Virus record (IMG/VR): IMGVR_UViG_3300030406_003579
Location: 1-44,547 of that record
Strand: one strand, 5' to 3'
DNA: 44,547 bases
Source: a virus
The translations under genes were made by a program, and so were the position numbers. The notes under the pieces were generated by a model, which was given only the letters and a program-made list of their open reading frames with translations, did not search any database and was not told where the DNA came from. This document shows positions 37,271-42,884 of this stretch, in pieces (the stretch's first letter is position 1; the number at the start of each line of letters is the position of its first letter).

Positions 37271-37465
37271 ATGTCAAAGAAAATAATTAATAAAGTTGTA
37301 GATGAAACAGTAGATACTATAATAGATACTATAGATGAAGTACTAGTAGATTATATGTATGACTATGGTAACTATGAAGAGTCAAATGAAAAATTCTTTA
37401 ATGATAAAGAAGAGATGTTTGTTAAAGTAGTAGAAGAATTATATAACAGAATAAATAATAAGTGA
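37271..37465 (+). CDS. Small acidic helical protein (64 aa)
   Basis: The 64-aa product starts MSKKIINKVVDETVDTIIDT and continues as a mostly helical, acidic, Tyr-rich sequence. Repeated D-x-x-x-D/E spacing suggests an amphipathic helix pair. It is expressed from promoter-like copy 3 and is followed after one base by the 37-aa gene. No known domain; function unknown. Confidence 0.65.
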   Translation: MSKKIINKVVDETVDTIIDTIDEVLVDYMYDYGNYEESNEKFFNDKEEMFVKVVEELYNRINNK

Positions 37466-37466
37466 T

Positions 37467-37580
37467 ATGAAAGTAACTAATAAAATAACAGGTGAAGACA
37501 TAACTAAATATGTCATCGGTTTACTAGAAGGTTTAATTACTCAAGATGAGTTTGAAGAACTAACTATGATTACAAAATAA
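37467..37580 (+). CDS. Tiny protein (37 aa)
   Basis: A 37-codon frame begins one base after the previous stop (TAAGTGATATG region, ATG at 37467), starting MKVTNKITGEDITKYVIGLL and containing EGLITQDEFEELTMITK. Its end TAA is the first three bases of promoter-like copy 4. The pattern of helix with ITGEDI..., ...EGLITQDEFEEL recalls short two-helix modules. Close coupling to the 64-aa gene supports translation. Confidence 0.6.
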   Translation: MKVTNKITGEDITKYVIGLLEGLITQDEFEELTMITK

Positions 37581-37604
37581 ATACGTTACTCGTTGGATAA
37601 TATA
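37578..37604 (+). promoter_or_regulatory. Early promoter-like repeat copy 4
   Basis: TAAATACGT, six bases (TACTCG), TTGGATAATATA. The opening TAA is the stop of the preceding gene. The next start (37627) is 34 bases from the TTGG. Confidence 0.86.
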
Positions 37605-37626
37605 AATAAACTTAATAAAATATACT

Positions 37627-37851
37627 ATGTCAAACTTTAAATCAGACTCATCAACTAATATAATTAAATTAAATAACCAAACTTATATACCATTTCAACT
37701 TCACCAATTACCGAAGTACTATAATGAAATACCTTTATCAGAACAATTTAATTTAAAAGGTTACTGTTATATAAACTTAACTTCTTTAAAATCTCACAAC
37801 AAAGATATTCATACTCTAAATAAAGACTTAGATTATACTCAAAGAAGATAA
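37627..37851 (+). CDS. Small hypothetical protein (74 aa)
   Basis: The 74-aa product is rich in Asn, Leu, Tyr and Ser, starting MSNFKSDSSTNIIKLNNQTY with a beta-like middle (PFQLHQLPKYYNEIPLSEQF) and a basic tail (LDYTQRR). No motif, membrane segment or signal peptide is visible. It forms a single-gene unit between promoter-like copies 4 and 5. Unknown function. Confidence 0.6.
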   Translation: MSNFKSDSSTNIIKLNNQTYIPFQLHQLPKYYNEIPLSEQFNLKGYCYINLTSLKSHNKDIHTLNKDLDYTQRR

Positions 37852-37856
37852 CAAAA

Positions 37857-37883
37857 TAAATACGATTACTAATGGATAATAAT
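37857..37883 (+). promoter_or_regulatory. Early promoter-like repeat copy 5 (variant)
   Basis: TAAATACGA, six bases (TTACTA), ATGGATAATAAT. Two or three positions of the second half deviate. Its ATGG creates an in-frame ATG at 37872 that a gene finder would take as a start, so it argues for the later start at 37890. Confidence 0.8.
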
Positions 37884-37889
37884 AACGAT

Positions 37890-38081
37890 ATGAAAATTAA
37901 ATTAAAAGAACTAGAGGCACTACTAGTCAGTCACGACTGGTACTATATGATGAGTGACGATAACAGATACTACAAACAAGGTAGAAAGTCATTTGAATTA
38001 ATAACTAAATTAATGTTCGAGTTAAAAGAAGGTGGTTATTACACCGAAGCGAACGAGTTGTATGATAAATATAGTAAATAA
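37890..38081 (+). CDS. Small helical protein (63 aa), start shifted to avoid the promoter
   Basis: The product from ATG 37890 starts MKIKLKELEALLVSHDWYYM and continues with DDNRYYKQGRKSFELITKLM and a Tyr/Glu-rich end; the sequence is helix-rich and charged. An upstream in-frame ATG at 37872 would add six residues (MDNNND), but that ATG lies within promoter-like copy 5, so a transcript started there would lack it. I therefore favour 37890, which would need a very short leader. It is followed one base later by the exported 94-aa gene. Function unknown. Confidence 0.62.
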   Translation: MKIKLKELEALLVSHDWYYMMSDDNRYYKQGRKSFELITKLMFELKEGGYYTEANELYDKYSK

Positions 38082-38082
38082 T

Positions 38083-38367
38083 ATGAATAAAATTAAATTA
38101 ACAGTAGCGACATTACTACTAGGTGGTATGTGTTACGGTCAAGTTCAAGTAAAAGACGACGCTTTAACTAAAAAAATAGCGTACATTGAGTCAAAAAATA
38201 CTATTGAAGATATGATAGAGTGGATGCGAGCAGACATTAAAACTGGTTTAGTAAGAGCAGAAGTTGGTCAATCTTATGTTGAAAACTTATACGAACTACT
38301 ATCAAGACTAGAAGATATTAATGCAGGTTACATATTTGACTGCGAAAACTGTGATGAACTAGATTAA
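38083..38367 (+). CDS. Exported small protein with Sec signal peptide (94 aa)
   Basis: The natural start is ATG 38083 (MNKIKLTVATLLLGGMCYGQ), directly after the previous stop; a longer frame from 38032 would overlap the upstream gene and hide a clear signal peptide (basic n-region residues 2-5, hydrophobic 6-15, small residues before Gln20). The mature part (about 74 residues) is acidic and helical with KKIAYIESKNTIEDMIEWMR and a C-terminal DCENCDELD. Export from an early gene suggests modification of the host envelope, for example superinfection exclusion; this is inference. Confidence 0.68.
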   Translation: MNKIKLTVATLLLGGMCYGQVQVKDDALTKKIAYIESKNTIEDMIEWMRADIKTGLVRAEVGQSYVENLYELLSRLEDINAGYIFDCENCDELD

Positions 38368-38368
38368 T

Positions 38369-38575
38369 ATGACAATAACTATAAAACAAATCGGTAAAAC
38401 TTACAAGGTAAGTGACGATAATACGATAGAAATAACTCACGAGCACGATGCGGTAGTGTCTGTATGTGGCGAATACTACAAAAATAAATACACTGGCGAG
38501 TGGTTAAGTGAGTTAGAAGCCGAGCAGGCAATGATAGACAAGTACGAAGAAGATGAATCAAACAAGTATTACTAA
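38369..38575 (+). CDS. Small acidic protein (68 aa)
   Basis: The 68-aa product starts MTITIKQIGKTYKVSDDNTI and contains EITHEHDAVVSVCGEYYKNK and TGEWLSELEAEQAMIDKYEE. The first half looks like beta strands, the second like an acidic helix. It begins one base after the stop of the exported 94-aa gene and its stop overlaps the next mini-gene's start (TAATG). No known motif; function unknown. Confidence 0.62.
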   Translation: MTITIKQIGKTYKVSDDNTIEITHEHDAVVSVCGEYYKNKYTGEWLSELEAEQAMIDKYEEDESNKYY

Positions 38576-38646
38576 TGTTTGAGTGGGCGTGGGTAATATG
38601 CGCTTGCTGGTATTTAGGCAATGCAATACATAGACAAGATAAATGA
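38575..38646 (+). CDS. 23-aa membrane mini-protein, coupled at both ends
   Basis: A 23-codon frame begins in a TAATG overlap with the 68-aa gene and ends in an ATGA overlap with the 125-aa gene. The peptide MFEWAWVICACWYLGNAIHR plus QDK is a hydrophobic helix with two Cys and three Trp and a short charged end. The perfect head-to-tail coupling on both sides is the evidence for a real gene; without it a frame this short would not be callable. Confidence 0.6.
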   Translation: MFEWAWVICACWYLGNAIHRQDK

Positions 38647-39020
38647 GAAAGATTACATTATCAGTAGCTGTACTACTAGGTAGTTTAGCTGCTAAAGCAC
38701 AGACAGAATACATAGATGTTACTAGTAAAAAACCGTTTGGCAGAAGTGAAATGGTAGTCTACAATGATGACGTTAACTATAACGATTTAGAATACTTTTA
38801 CTTAGGTAGGTTTACTAAAAAATACCATTGGATAAAGTATACTAACGCTAAAAAAATTATTTTATCACTAAATGATGACAAAGGTGACAAACGAGAAATA
38901 TGTACAAAGCAAAATGATTTTAGAGCATACTGCGAAGTTGTAGATGCTTTTGCTAGTCAATACCTTATTAATGTAACAACAGAAAAATTCCAAATATGGA
39001 TTTCAAAACCTTTAAAATAA
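38643..39020 (+). CDS. Exported protein with Sec signal peptide (125 aa)
   Basis: The 125-aa precursor begins MRKITLSVAVLLGSLAAKAQ, a textbook signal peptide with an AxA-like cleavage site (AKA before Gln20). The mature domain (about 105 aa) is mixed, with aromatic-rich segments such as NDLEYFYLGRFTKKYHWIKY, two Cys, and a C-terminal FQIWISKPLK. It is translationally coupled to the 23-aa membrane peptide. Together with the 94-aa protein, it shows that the early region places at least two proteins in the periplasm or outside. A superinfection-exclusion role is possible but unproven. Confidence 0.7.
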   Translation: MRKITLSVAVLLGSLAAKAQTEYIDVTSKKPFGRSEMVVYNDDVNYNDLEYFYLGRFTKKYHWIKYTNAKKIILSLNDDKGDKREICTKQNDFRAYCEVVDAFASQYLINVTTEKFQIWISKPLK

Positions 39021-39025
39021 AAATT

Positions 39026-39127
39026 ATGAGAAAATTTTCACACACAGACTTAGCAATGATAGGTGGTGCAGCAGCATTACTAGGCTCAATAGTATTTATG
39101 TTAATGTCTCACGGTATTACAAATTAA
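39026..39127 (+). CDS. Small single-pass membrane protein (33 aa)
   Basis: A 33-codon frame from ATG 39026 reads MRKFSHTDLAMIGGAAALLG followed by SIVFMLMSHGITN: a short polar N-terminus and one glycine/alanine-rich hydrophobic helix. It follows the exported 125-aa gene by five bases and its TAA stop is the first three bases of promoter-like copy 6. A tiny inner-membrane peptide of unknown role. Confidence 0.55.
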   Translation: MRKFSHTDLAMIGGAAALLGSIVFMLMSHGITN

Positions 39128-39151
39128 ATACGATTACCGTTGGATAATATA
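39125..39151 (+). promoter_or_regulatory. Early promoter-like repeat copy 6
   Basis: TAAATACGA, six bases (TTACCG), TTGGATAATATA; perfect consensus. It starts at the stop codon of the 33-aa gene and drives the zinc-ribbon gene and the structured segment 39398-39571, ending at the U-tract at 39567. The next start (39186) is 46 bases from the TTGG. Confidence 0.88.
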
Positions 39152-39185
39152 TATGACAAAAGCTTATTAAATAAAATTAAATAAT

Positions 39186-39398
39186 ATGAATTACTGTAAA
39201 TGTGGTGAGCCCGTACATCCAGTTAGACAAAAATACGGGTACAAAACGTGTGTTAGCTGTAGTAATGTAGAGCGTGTCGCATCGGCACCTATTACTAATC
39301 ATAAAACAGGTAACACAATACAAATAGTATCGCAAGCACAATCTATTGCGATAGCAAAGGCAAGTCGCCGTAAAGGTTACGGCACATGTCTTAGGTAA
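39186..39398 (+). CDS. Small zinc-ribbon-like protein (70 aa)
   Basis: The 70-aa product has CxC near the N-terminus (CKCGEPVHPVRQKYGYKTC) and CVSC about 17 residues later, a four-Cys arrangement like DksA/TraR-type or small phage zinc ribbons. The middle (SAPITNHKTGNTIQIVSQAQ) is strand-like and the C-terminus is basic (ASRRKGYGTCLR). It is driven by promoter-like copy 6. Its stop TAA overlaps the base of the long RNA stem that follows. In the -1 frame after the stop, 16 more sense codons (VIKRGKAKVVGTKKSK) continue a Lys-rich tail, so a frameshifted longer form is conceivable. A transcription regulator role is plausible. Confidence 0.7.
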   Translation: MNYCKCGEPVHPVRQKYGYKTCVSCSNVERVASAPITNHKTGNTIQIVSQAQSIAIAKASRRKGYGTCLR

Positions 39399-39571
39399 TA
39401 AAGAGAGGAAAAGCCAAAGTTGTAGGCACGAAGAAATCTAAGTAAGACCTATGTAAAAGACTAAAGTGCTCTCTTTATAATATACGAGTGTGGCGCGTGA
39501 GACGTGTAGTTCCTTGCAGCAATAGCTCATGAGTGAACATCTTACTCACTTGGCCACCTCGTTTTTTATTA
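39398..39571 (+). ncRNA. Candidate two-domain structured RNA, unknown class
   Basis: This gene-free stretch of 174 bases has two structural domains visible by hand. Domain 1: ATAAAGAGAG (39398-39407) pairs perfectly with CTCTCTTTAT (39469-39478), 10 bp enclosing 61 bases. Domain 2: ACGAG, a bulged T, GTGGC, then GTGAG (39484-39501) pairs with CTCAC, GCCAC and CTCGT (39545-39562), 15 bp with a small internal loop (GC/TTG) enclosing 43 bases, followed by six T (39562-39567), like an intrinsic terminator. It is notably GC-richer than its surroundings and lacks tRNA T-arm sequence. The upstream zinc-ribbon gene and promoter-like copy 6 make it one transcription unit. Identity and function unknown. 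Confidence 0.6.
39484..39567 (+). terminator. Extended stem plus U-tract ending the zinc-ribbon/RNA unit
   Basis: The outer 10 bp of domain 2 (ACGAG/CTCGT and GTGGC/GCCAC with one bulged T) directly precedes TTTTTTATT. The stem closes over a 70-base interior, larger than a normal terminator, so the element probably doubles as a structured RNA end. The next gene starts 23 bases beyond the U-tract. Confidence 0.6.
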
Positions 39572-39589
39572 ACTATTAAATTAAACAAT

Positions 39590-39784
39590 ATGACTATATT
39601 GACAGTATTAGACTTTGAAGAAGGATTAGTATATCAATACGATATACGTCAAGCTTTCGATATGAAAGAATTACAAGTAGAAGACTTTGAAAAGATTATA
39701 ATTGACCAAGGTCACAAGTTAGATGATTGTGAGTGGATGACGCACAGTGATGATACTATAAATAAAATTAAAATTGAATTATGA
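39590..39784 (+). CDS. Small acidic protein (64 aa)
   Basis: I choose ATG 39590 (MTILTVLDFEEGLVYQYDIR), preceded by the A/T-rich leader typical of this phage; an in-frame ATG at 39533 would start inside the terminator stem. The 64-aa product is acidic, with VEDFEKIIIDQGHKLDDCEW and a hydrophilic end. Its stop overlaps the next start (ATGA). The same LxxFEKxI-type helical pattern occurs in other small phage proteins but I do not recognise a family. Confidence 0.65.
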   Translation: MTILTVLDFEEGLVYQYDIRQAFDMKELQVEDFEKIIIDQGHKLDDCEWMTHSDDTINKIKIEL

Positions 39785-40314
39785 AATATAAAGTAACAAC
39801 AGCTACCGAAGCATTGCAAGTATTTGACATGCTCGGTATTAAAAACGTCTCAACAAGGCGGCAAAAGAAAAATGGTACACAAGTATACGAGCTACCTATA
39901 CAACAAATGTGGCAAACACTTAACCCAAAACCTTTACGCTTTGCCTGTTACAGGTCAGGCTATATACGTAATGTAAGTGAATATAATTCAAGTGCTTATC
40001 AAATTAACAAAACTAAAAAGGTAGAAGTAAATGAATATCATAACTATTATGAACAAACAAAGCGTATACTTATACCTAATTACGATGAGCGATTAGTATA
40101 CTTAGCTAATTTTATACTAAAAAATTACTATCAAAAACCTACATACTTAATAAACGACTATGTTATTAAGTGTTTAAAAGAAGCTTATTTAAGAGATTAC
40201 AATAACAGTCCTAACAATAGACTACCGTTTGGCGATATTGTACATCCAGACTCTTCGCCAGTAGATGATATAAAAGTAATTATCAACGGGCATAGATATA
40301 ACCTCACAAACTAA
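39781..40314 (+). CDS. Hypothetical early protein (177 aa)
   Basis: The 177-aa basic product begins MKYKVTTATEALQVFDMLGI and has a Tyr-rich middle (YRSGYIRNVSEYNSSAYQIN, then NEYHNYYEQTKRILIPNYDE). The C-terminal half includes KPTYLINDYVIKCLKEAYLR and SPVDDIKVIINGHRYNLTN. It looks like an alpha/beta protein with positive charge that might contact nucleic acid. It is translationally coupled (ATGA) to the 64-aa gene and its stop codon begins promoter-like copy 7. Unknown function. Confidence 0.65.
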   Translation: MKYKVTTATEALQVFDMLGIKNVSTRRQKKNGTQVYELPIQQMWQTLNPKPLRFACYRSGYIRNVSEYNSSAYQINKTKKVEVNEYHNYYEQTKRILIPNYDERLVYLANFILKNYYQKPTYLINDYVIKCLKEAYLRDYNNSPNNRLPFGDIVHPDSSPVDDIKVIINGHRYNLTN

Positions 40315-40338
40315 ATACGAATACTAACGGATAATAAT
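40312..40338 (+). promoter_or_regulatory. Early promoter-like repeat copy 7 (variant)
   Basis: TAAATACGA, six bases (ATACTA), ACGGATAATAAT. It starts at the stop codon of the 177-aa gene. The next start (40362) is 35 bases from the GG motif, like copies 2-4. Confidence 0.82.
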
Positions 40339-40361
40339 ATAAACCAATTAAATAAACCATT

Positions 40362-40733
40362 ATGAATAAAGTAGAATTAGAAGCAAAGATAGAAGCTTTG
40401 CAAACAGCTCTTGATACTAAAACACAAGAGCAAAATGCGTATCGAGGTCAAATTGATACACTTAAAAAACAACTAGAAGACTTAAGCAAACCAAAGCTTA
40501 CATTAGAACAATTTGACGAGCTACAAGAAGCTATTGAAAAAGGTATTATGAACTACGACTTCAGTGACCAAGACTGCTACAGCATTGACTTCGGTATTGA
40601 CTATGATGGTAGAGTGCATTGTGAGTCGCTTGAGTTTGATAATGCTGATGACTTAGGTAGAGAAATATTTAGCTACGTAGAACGTTTGTTCGGCGAAGCA
40701 GATGAAGATAATAACCAAGAAAACCAAGATTAA
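40362..40733 (+). CDS. Coiled-coil acidic protein (123 aa)
   Basis: Residues 1-48 form a clear coiled coil (MNKVELEAKIEALQTALDTK, then EQNAYRGQIDTLKKQLEDLS). After it comes an acidic alpha/beta domain with DYDFSDQDCYSIDFGIDYDG (approximate) and a Glu/Asp/Asn-rich tail. Its architecture (coiled-coil dimeriser plus acidic globular domain) suggests a protein-protein interaction factor. It begins a unit driven by promoter-like copy 7. Function unknown. Confidence 0.65.
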   Translation: MNKVELEAKIEALQTALDTKTQEQNAYRGQIDTLKKQLEDLSKPKLTLEQFDELQEAIEKGIMNYDFSDQDCYSIDFGIDYDGRVHCESLEFDNADDLGREIFSYVERLFGEADEDNNQENQD

Positions 40734-40734
40734 T

Positions 40735-40971
40735 ATGAAAACATTATGGCAAAAGCTAAAACCAGAAATTAAACAAGCTATAAAAGACCAACAAGATAAA
40801 TACCCTTCTATGGTTGAAGGCGTTAAAATATCGTTGAAAGAAAATTACTTCTGGTCGCACTTAACTATTGGCCAAGCAAGAGATATTATTTACTTTACAG
40901 ATTTAACTTTAGCTAGCTTATCTAGTTACGACTGGTCGTACGGCGAAAAATTTATTATATGCGAAGATTAA
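40735..40971 (+). CDS. Small hypothetical protein (78 aa)
   Basis: The start ATG 40735 follows the previous stop with one base between; a longer frame from 40702 would overlap the upstream gene. The product begins MKTLWQKLKPEIKQAIKDQQ and has KENYFWSHLTIGQARDIIYF and a Ser/Tyr-rich end (SYDWSYGEKFIICED). It is helix-rich with several Trp, no motif I know, and belongs to the copy 7 transcript. Confidence 0.62.
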   Translation: MKTLWQKLKPEIKQAIKDQQDKYPSMVEGVKISLKENYFWSHLTIGQARDIIYFTDLTLASLSSYDWSYGEKFIICED

Positions 40972-40979
40972 TATACGAT

Positions 40980-41066
40980 ATGTACTATAAAGATGAAATA
41001 TCTATAGACATAGCAATTAAATTATTAGATAAATTAAATGAACTTTCAAATAAAAAACGAAGATGA
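40980..41066 (+). CDS. Tiny helical protein (28 aa)
   Basis: A 28-codon frame from ATG 40980 reads MYYKDEISIDIAIKLLDKLN followed by ELSNKKRR, a single amphipathic helix with a basic end. Its TGA stop overlaps the next ATG (ATGA, 41063), suggesting translational coupling. As with the other mini-genes, coupling is the main support. A degenerate look-alike of the promoter element (TACGA at 40974-40978) precedes it. Confidence 0.5.
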   Translation: MYYKDEISIDIAIKLLDKLNELSNKKRR

Positions 41067-41335
41067 CAGGACAAGAAGTAGAAGATTATATTAAAAACGA
41101 ACTTGGTTGTGAGCCAAGACATAATGTATATGCTATAGCAGATGCAGCAGATGAGCTAGCGTATTTATATAGTAATAGTACAACAGCTAAAGAAATTGTT
41201 GAGTTTATGTTAGCAAATAAACCAATACCAGGTTTAGCTACTCACAGTTATGGCTTTCATAGTCGTAGTGGTAGAAGAGTACGAGACATGTTTTCAGAAT
41301 ATTATAACAGTTATATAAGAAACAATGGCAACTAG
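41063..41335 (+). CDS. Hypothetical early protein (90 aa)
   Basis: The 90-aa product begins MTGQEVEDYIKNELGCEPRH and contains DAADELAYLYSNSTTAKEIV and GLATHSYGFHSRSGRRVRDM. The second part (GFHSRSGRRVRDMF) is Arg-rich and might bind nucleic acid. Helical, with one Cys and several His. It overlaps the 28-aa gene at its start (ATGA) and the following gene by 11 bases. Function not known. Confidence 0.62.
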   Translation: MTGQEVEDYIKNELGCEPRHNVYAIADAADELAYLYSNSTTAKEIVEFMLANKPIPGLATHSYGFHSRSGRRVRDMFSEYYNSYIRNNGN

Positions 41336-41786
41336 AGCATTAATATGTTTTGCTAAGCGTGAAGATAAAGTATCGTTTAGCGACTTTCAATTATACGACG
41401 ACTGCGGTAGAGCAAGAGTTACACACCAAATATACCATCATTATGATGGCGCACCTGATTTTTTAGGTATTGCACTAGCAGACTTTATTAATAATGTAGG
41501 TGATAAACACAACGGTGTGCATTGTTTTGCAGCTCAGTTATTAACACACTTAAAGCTAGGTATACACTACGGTAAATGTAGTAATGATTCACACAATGTA
41601 TATTTAGAAACACCAGGTGATGAACACGGTGACCTTGACTACACATATTATTTATGGTGGGGTAAAAATGAAATATGGATTAGTATATTTAGATATGACC
41701 ACACTACTGCTGACCACTGTATATTCGTAGGTCAAGCACGTAATCTTATATATAAATACAAACTAAATACGAACTCTGATGGATAA
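41325..41786 (+). CDS. Hypothetical protein of a phage family (153 aa)
   Basis: The 153-aa product starts MATRALICFAKREDKVSFSD and is His/Asp/Tyr-rich (THQIYHHYDGAPDFLGIALA, NGVHCFAAQLLTHLKLGIHY, YDHTTADHCIFVGQARNLIY). The spacing of His, Cys and Asp would allow metal binding but no named motif is evident. MATRALICF-type starts occur in unrelated phages as a recurrent small family, as far as I recall. Its last codons (KLNTNSDG then stop) are also the bases of promoter-like copy 8. It overlaps both neighbours. Confidence 0.65.
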   Translation: MATRALICFAKREDKVSFSDFQLYDDCGRARVTHQIYHHYDGAPDFLGIALADFINNVGDKHNGVHCFAAQLLTHLKLGIHYGKCSNDSHNVYLETPGDEHGDLDYTYYLWWGKNEIWISIFRYDHTTADHCIFVGQARNLIYKYKLNTNSDG

Positions 41787-41790
41787 TATG
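41764..41790 (+). promoter_or_regulatory. Early promoter-like repeat copy 8, overlapping gene end
   Basis: TAAATACGA, six bases (ACTCTG), ATGGATAATATG. This copy lies inside the C-terminal codons of the 153-aa gene and runs over its stop codon and over the ATG of the next gene. The exact spacer is kept even though it must also encode protein, which argues that the element is functional. Confidence 0.8.
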
Positions 41791-42045
41791 AACGACGAAC
41801 AAATGCAAAAGCTAGCTAAATATATAGCAGCAGATCTTACTAAAAGAATTTATGGTATTGCAAATCCTGCCACTGAAGATAATGATATGATGTGGTATGC
41901 AGACAGAGATGATGACCACGCTGTTGGTGAGTTAGCTAGGCTAATGACATTATTAAATCTATATCAAGACAGAGAAGAATATGAAAAGTGCCATTTAATA
42001 AACAAGCACATTAAAAGATTAGAAAAAATAGTAGAAAATTTATGA
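41779..42045 (+). CDS. Helical acidic protein (88 aa), start uncertain
   Basis: The 88-aa reading starts at ATG 41779 (MDNMNDEQMQKLAKYIAADL), but this ATG and the next one (41788) lie in promoter-like copy 8. A transcript starting downstream of that element would use ATG 41803 or be fed from an upstream promoter. The protein is helix-rich with ARLMTLLNLYQDREEYEKCH and a Lys-rich end. It overlaps the ligase start by 4 bases (ATGA), so it is probably translated with ligase. Confidence 0.6.
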   Translation: MDNMNDEQMQKLAKYIAADLTKRIYGIANPATEDNDMMWYADRDDDHAVGELARLMTLLNLYQDREEYEKCHLINKHIKRLEKIVENL

Positions 42046-42884
42046 TGAGAAAAAAACCAATGCTAGCATATCCTGTTAGCGACAAACCAATTGATTATAC
42101 CCAACCTGTATTTATGCAACCAAAGCTTGATGGCGTGCGTTGTCTTATACAGTATGACAATAGCGTAGTAACAGCTTATTCACGTACAGGTAAACAGTGG
42201 TTAAATATTGACCACATACTACAAAGTCTTAAACCTTTCTTTCAAGATAATCCTAACGTTATACTCGATGGCGAGCTATACAATCATGCTCTGCGAGATG
42301 ACTTTGAAAAGATTATATCTTGCGTACGCAAACAAAAGCCTACAGCTATCGACAAGGCTGAATCACGTAAACTTGTACAGTTTCACTGTTACGATATTGT
42401 AGATGAAACACTTGACTTTCAATCGCGTAGTATAAGACTTAATACATTATTAAAGCCAACATACGGCATTAAACTAGTTAAAACCATAGCTGAAATAACA
42501 GATCAATACCAAGCTCACGCTTACCACGATCTAAATCTAAAAGCTGGCTACGAAGGCTCTATACTACGTCTAAACGATGCCTATCAATGTAAACGTTCAC
42601 ACAGCTTACGTAAGTTCAAAGACTTTCACGATGCTGAAGCTACACTAACTAGCTGGGTCGAAGGTAAAGGCAAGCGTGCTGGTACTATTGGCAAGTTTAT
42701 GGCTATCGATGCTGATGGTAATGAGTTTGGCATGCCAGTTATGGACAATTTTAAAAAGTTACAAACAATGTTTGATGAGATGAAAACTTGGGTTGGCAAA
42801 GAAGCTACGTTTACATACTTTGAGCGTACAAAAGCCAACAGTTACAGACATCCATTATTTAAAGCAATACGTGATTATGAATAA
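42042..42884 (+). CDS. ATP-dependent DNA ligase
   Basis: The 280-aa protein carries the nucleotidyltransferase motifs in order: motif I QPKLDGVR with the adenylated Lys28, motif III LDGELY (75-80), motif IIIa VQFHCYDIVDE, motif IV EGSILR (171-176), and motif V LRKFKDF (189-195; K191, K193). A short OB-fold C-terminal part follows. It is a small ligase of T7 or Chlorella-virus size class. It would seal nicks in replication and repair. A second Met at residue 2 is an alternative start. It overlaps the preceding gene by 4 bases and the next mini-gene by 8 bases. Confidence 0.93.
   Translation: MMRKKPMLAYPVSDKPIDYTQPVFMQPKLDGVRCLIQYDNSVVTAYSRTGKQWLNIDHILQSLKPFFQDNPNVILDGELYNHALRDDFEKIISCVRKQKPTAIDKAESRKLVQFHCYDIVDETLDFQSRSIRLNTLLKPTYGIKLVKTIAEITDQYQAHAYHDLNLKAGYEGSILRLNDAYQCKRSHSLRKFKDFHDAEATLTSWVEGKGKRAGTIGKFMAIDADGNEFGMPVMDNFKKLQTMFDEMKTWVGKEATFTYFERTKANSYRHPLFKAIRDYE

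Noticed and set aside
38032-38082. Longer N-terminus for the exported 94-aa protein
   Set aside because: It would overlap the upstream gene and bury a clear signal peptide that begins at 38083.
38379-38621. Minus-strand frame of 80 codons in the early region
   Set aside because: It is opposite two well-coupled plus-strand genes and no other early gene is leftward.
39484-39567. A tRNA or tmRNA in the structured segment
   Set aside because: No TTC-arm consensus, no anticodon-arm cloverleaf and no CCA-type acceptor; the U-tract suggests transcript end.
39533-39589. Longer N-terminus for the 64-aa gene at 39590
   Set aside because: The added codons run through the terminator stem and U-tract of the upstream unit.
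40974-40996. A ninth promoter copy before the 28-aa gene
   Set aside because: TACGA is present but the second half (CTATAAAGATGA at the right distance) matches poorly; it may be a relic, not counted.
36391-41790. The eight repeats as a CRISPR array or other tandem repeat
   Set aside because: Spacing between copies is irregular (0.2-1.5 kb), genes lie between them, and the unit is bipartite with a variable N6 core, not a direct repeat with spacers.
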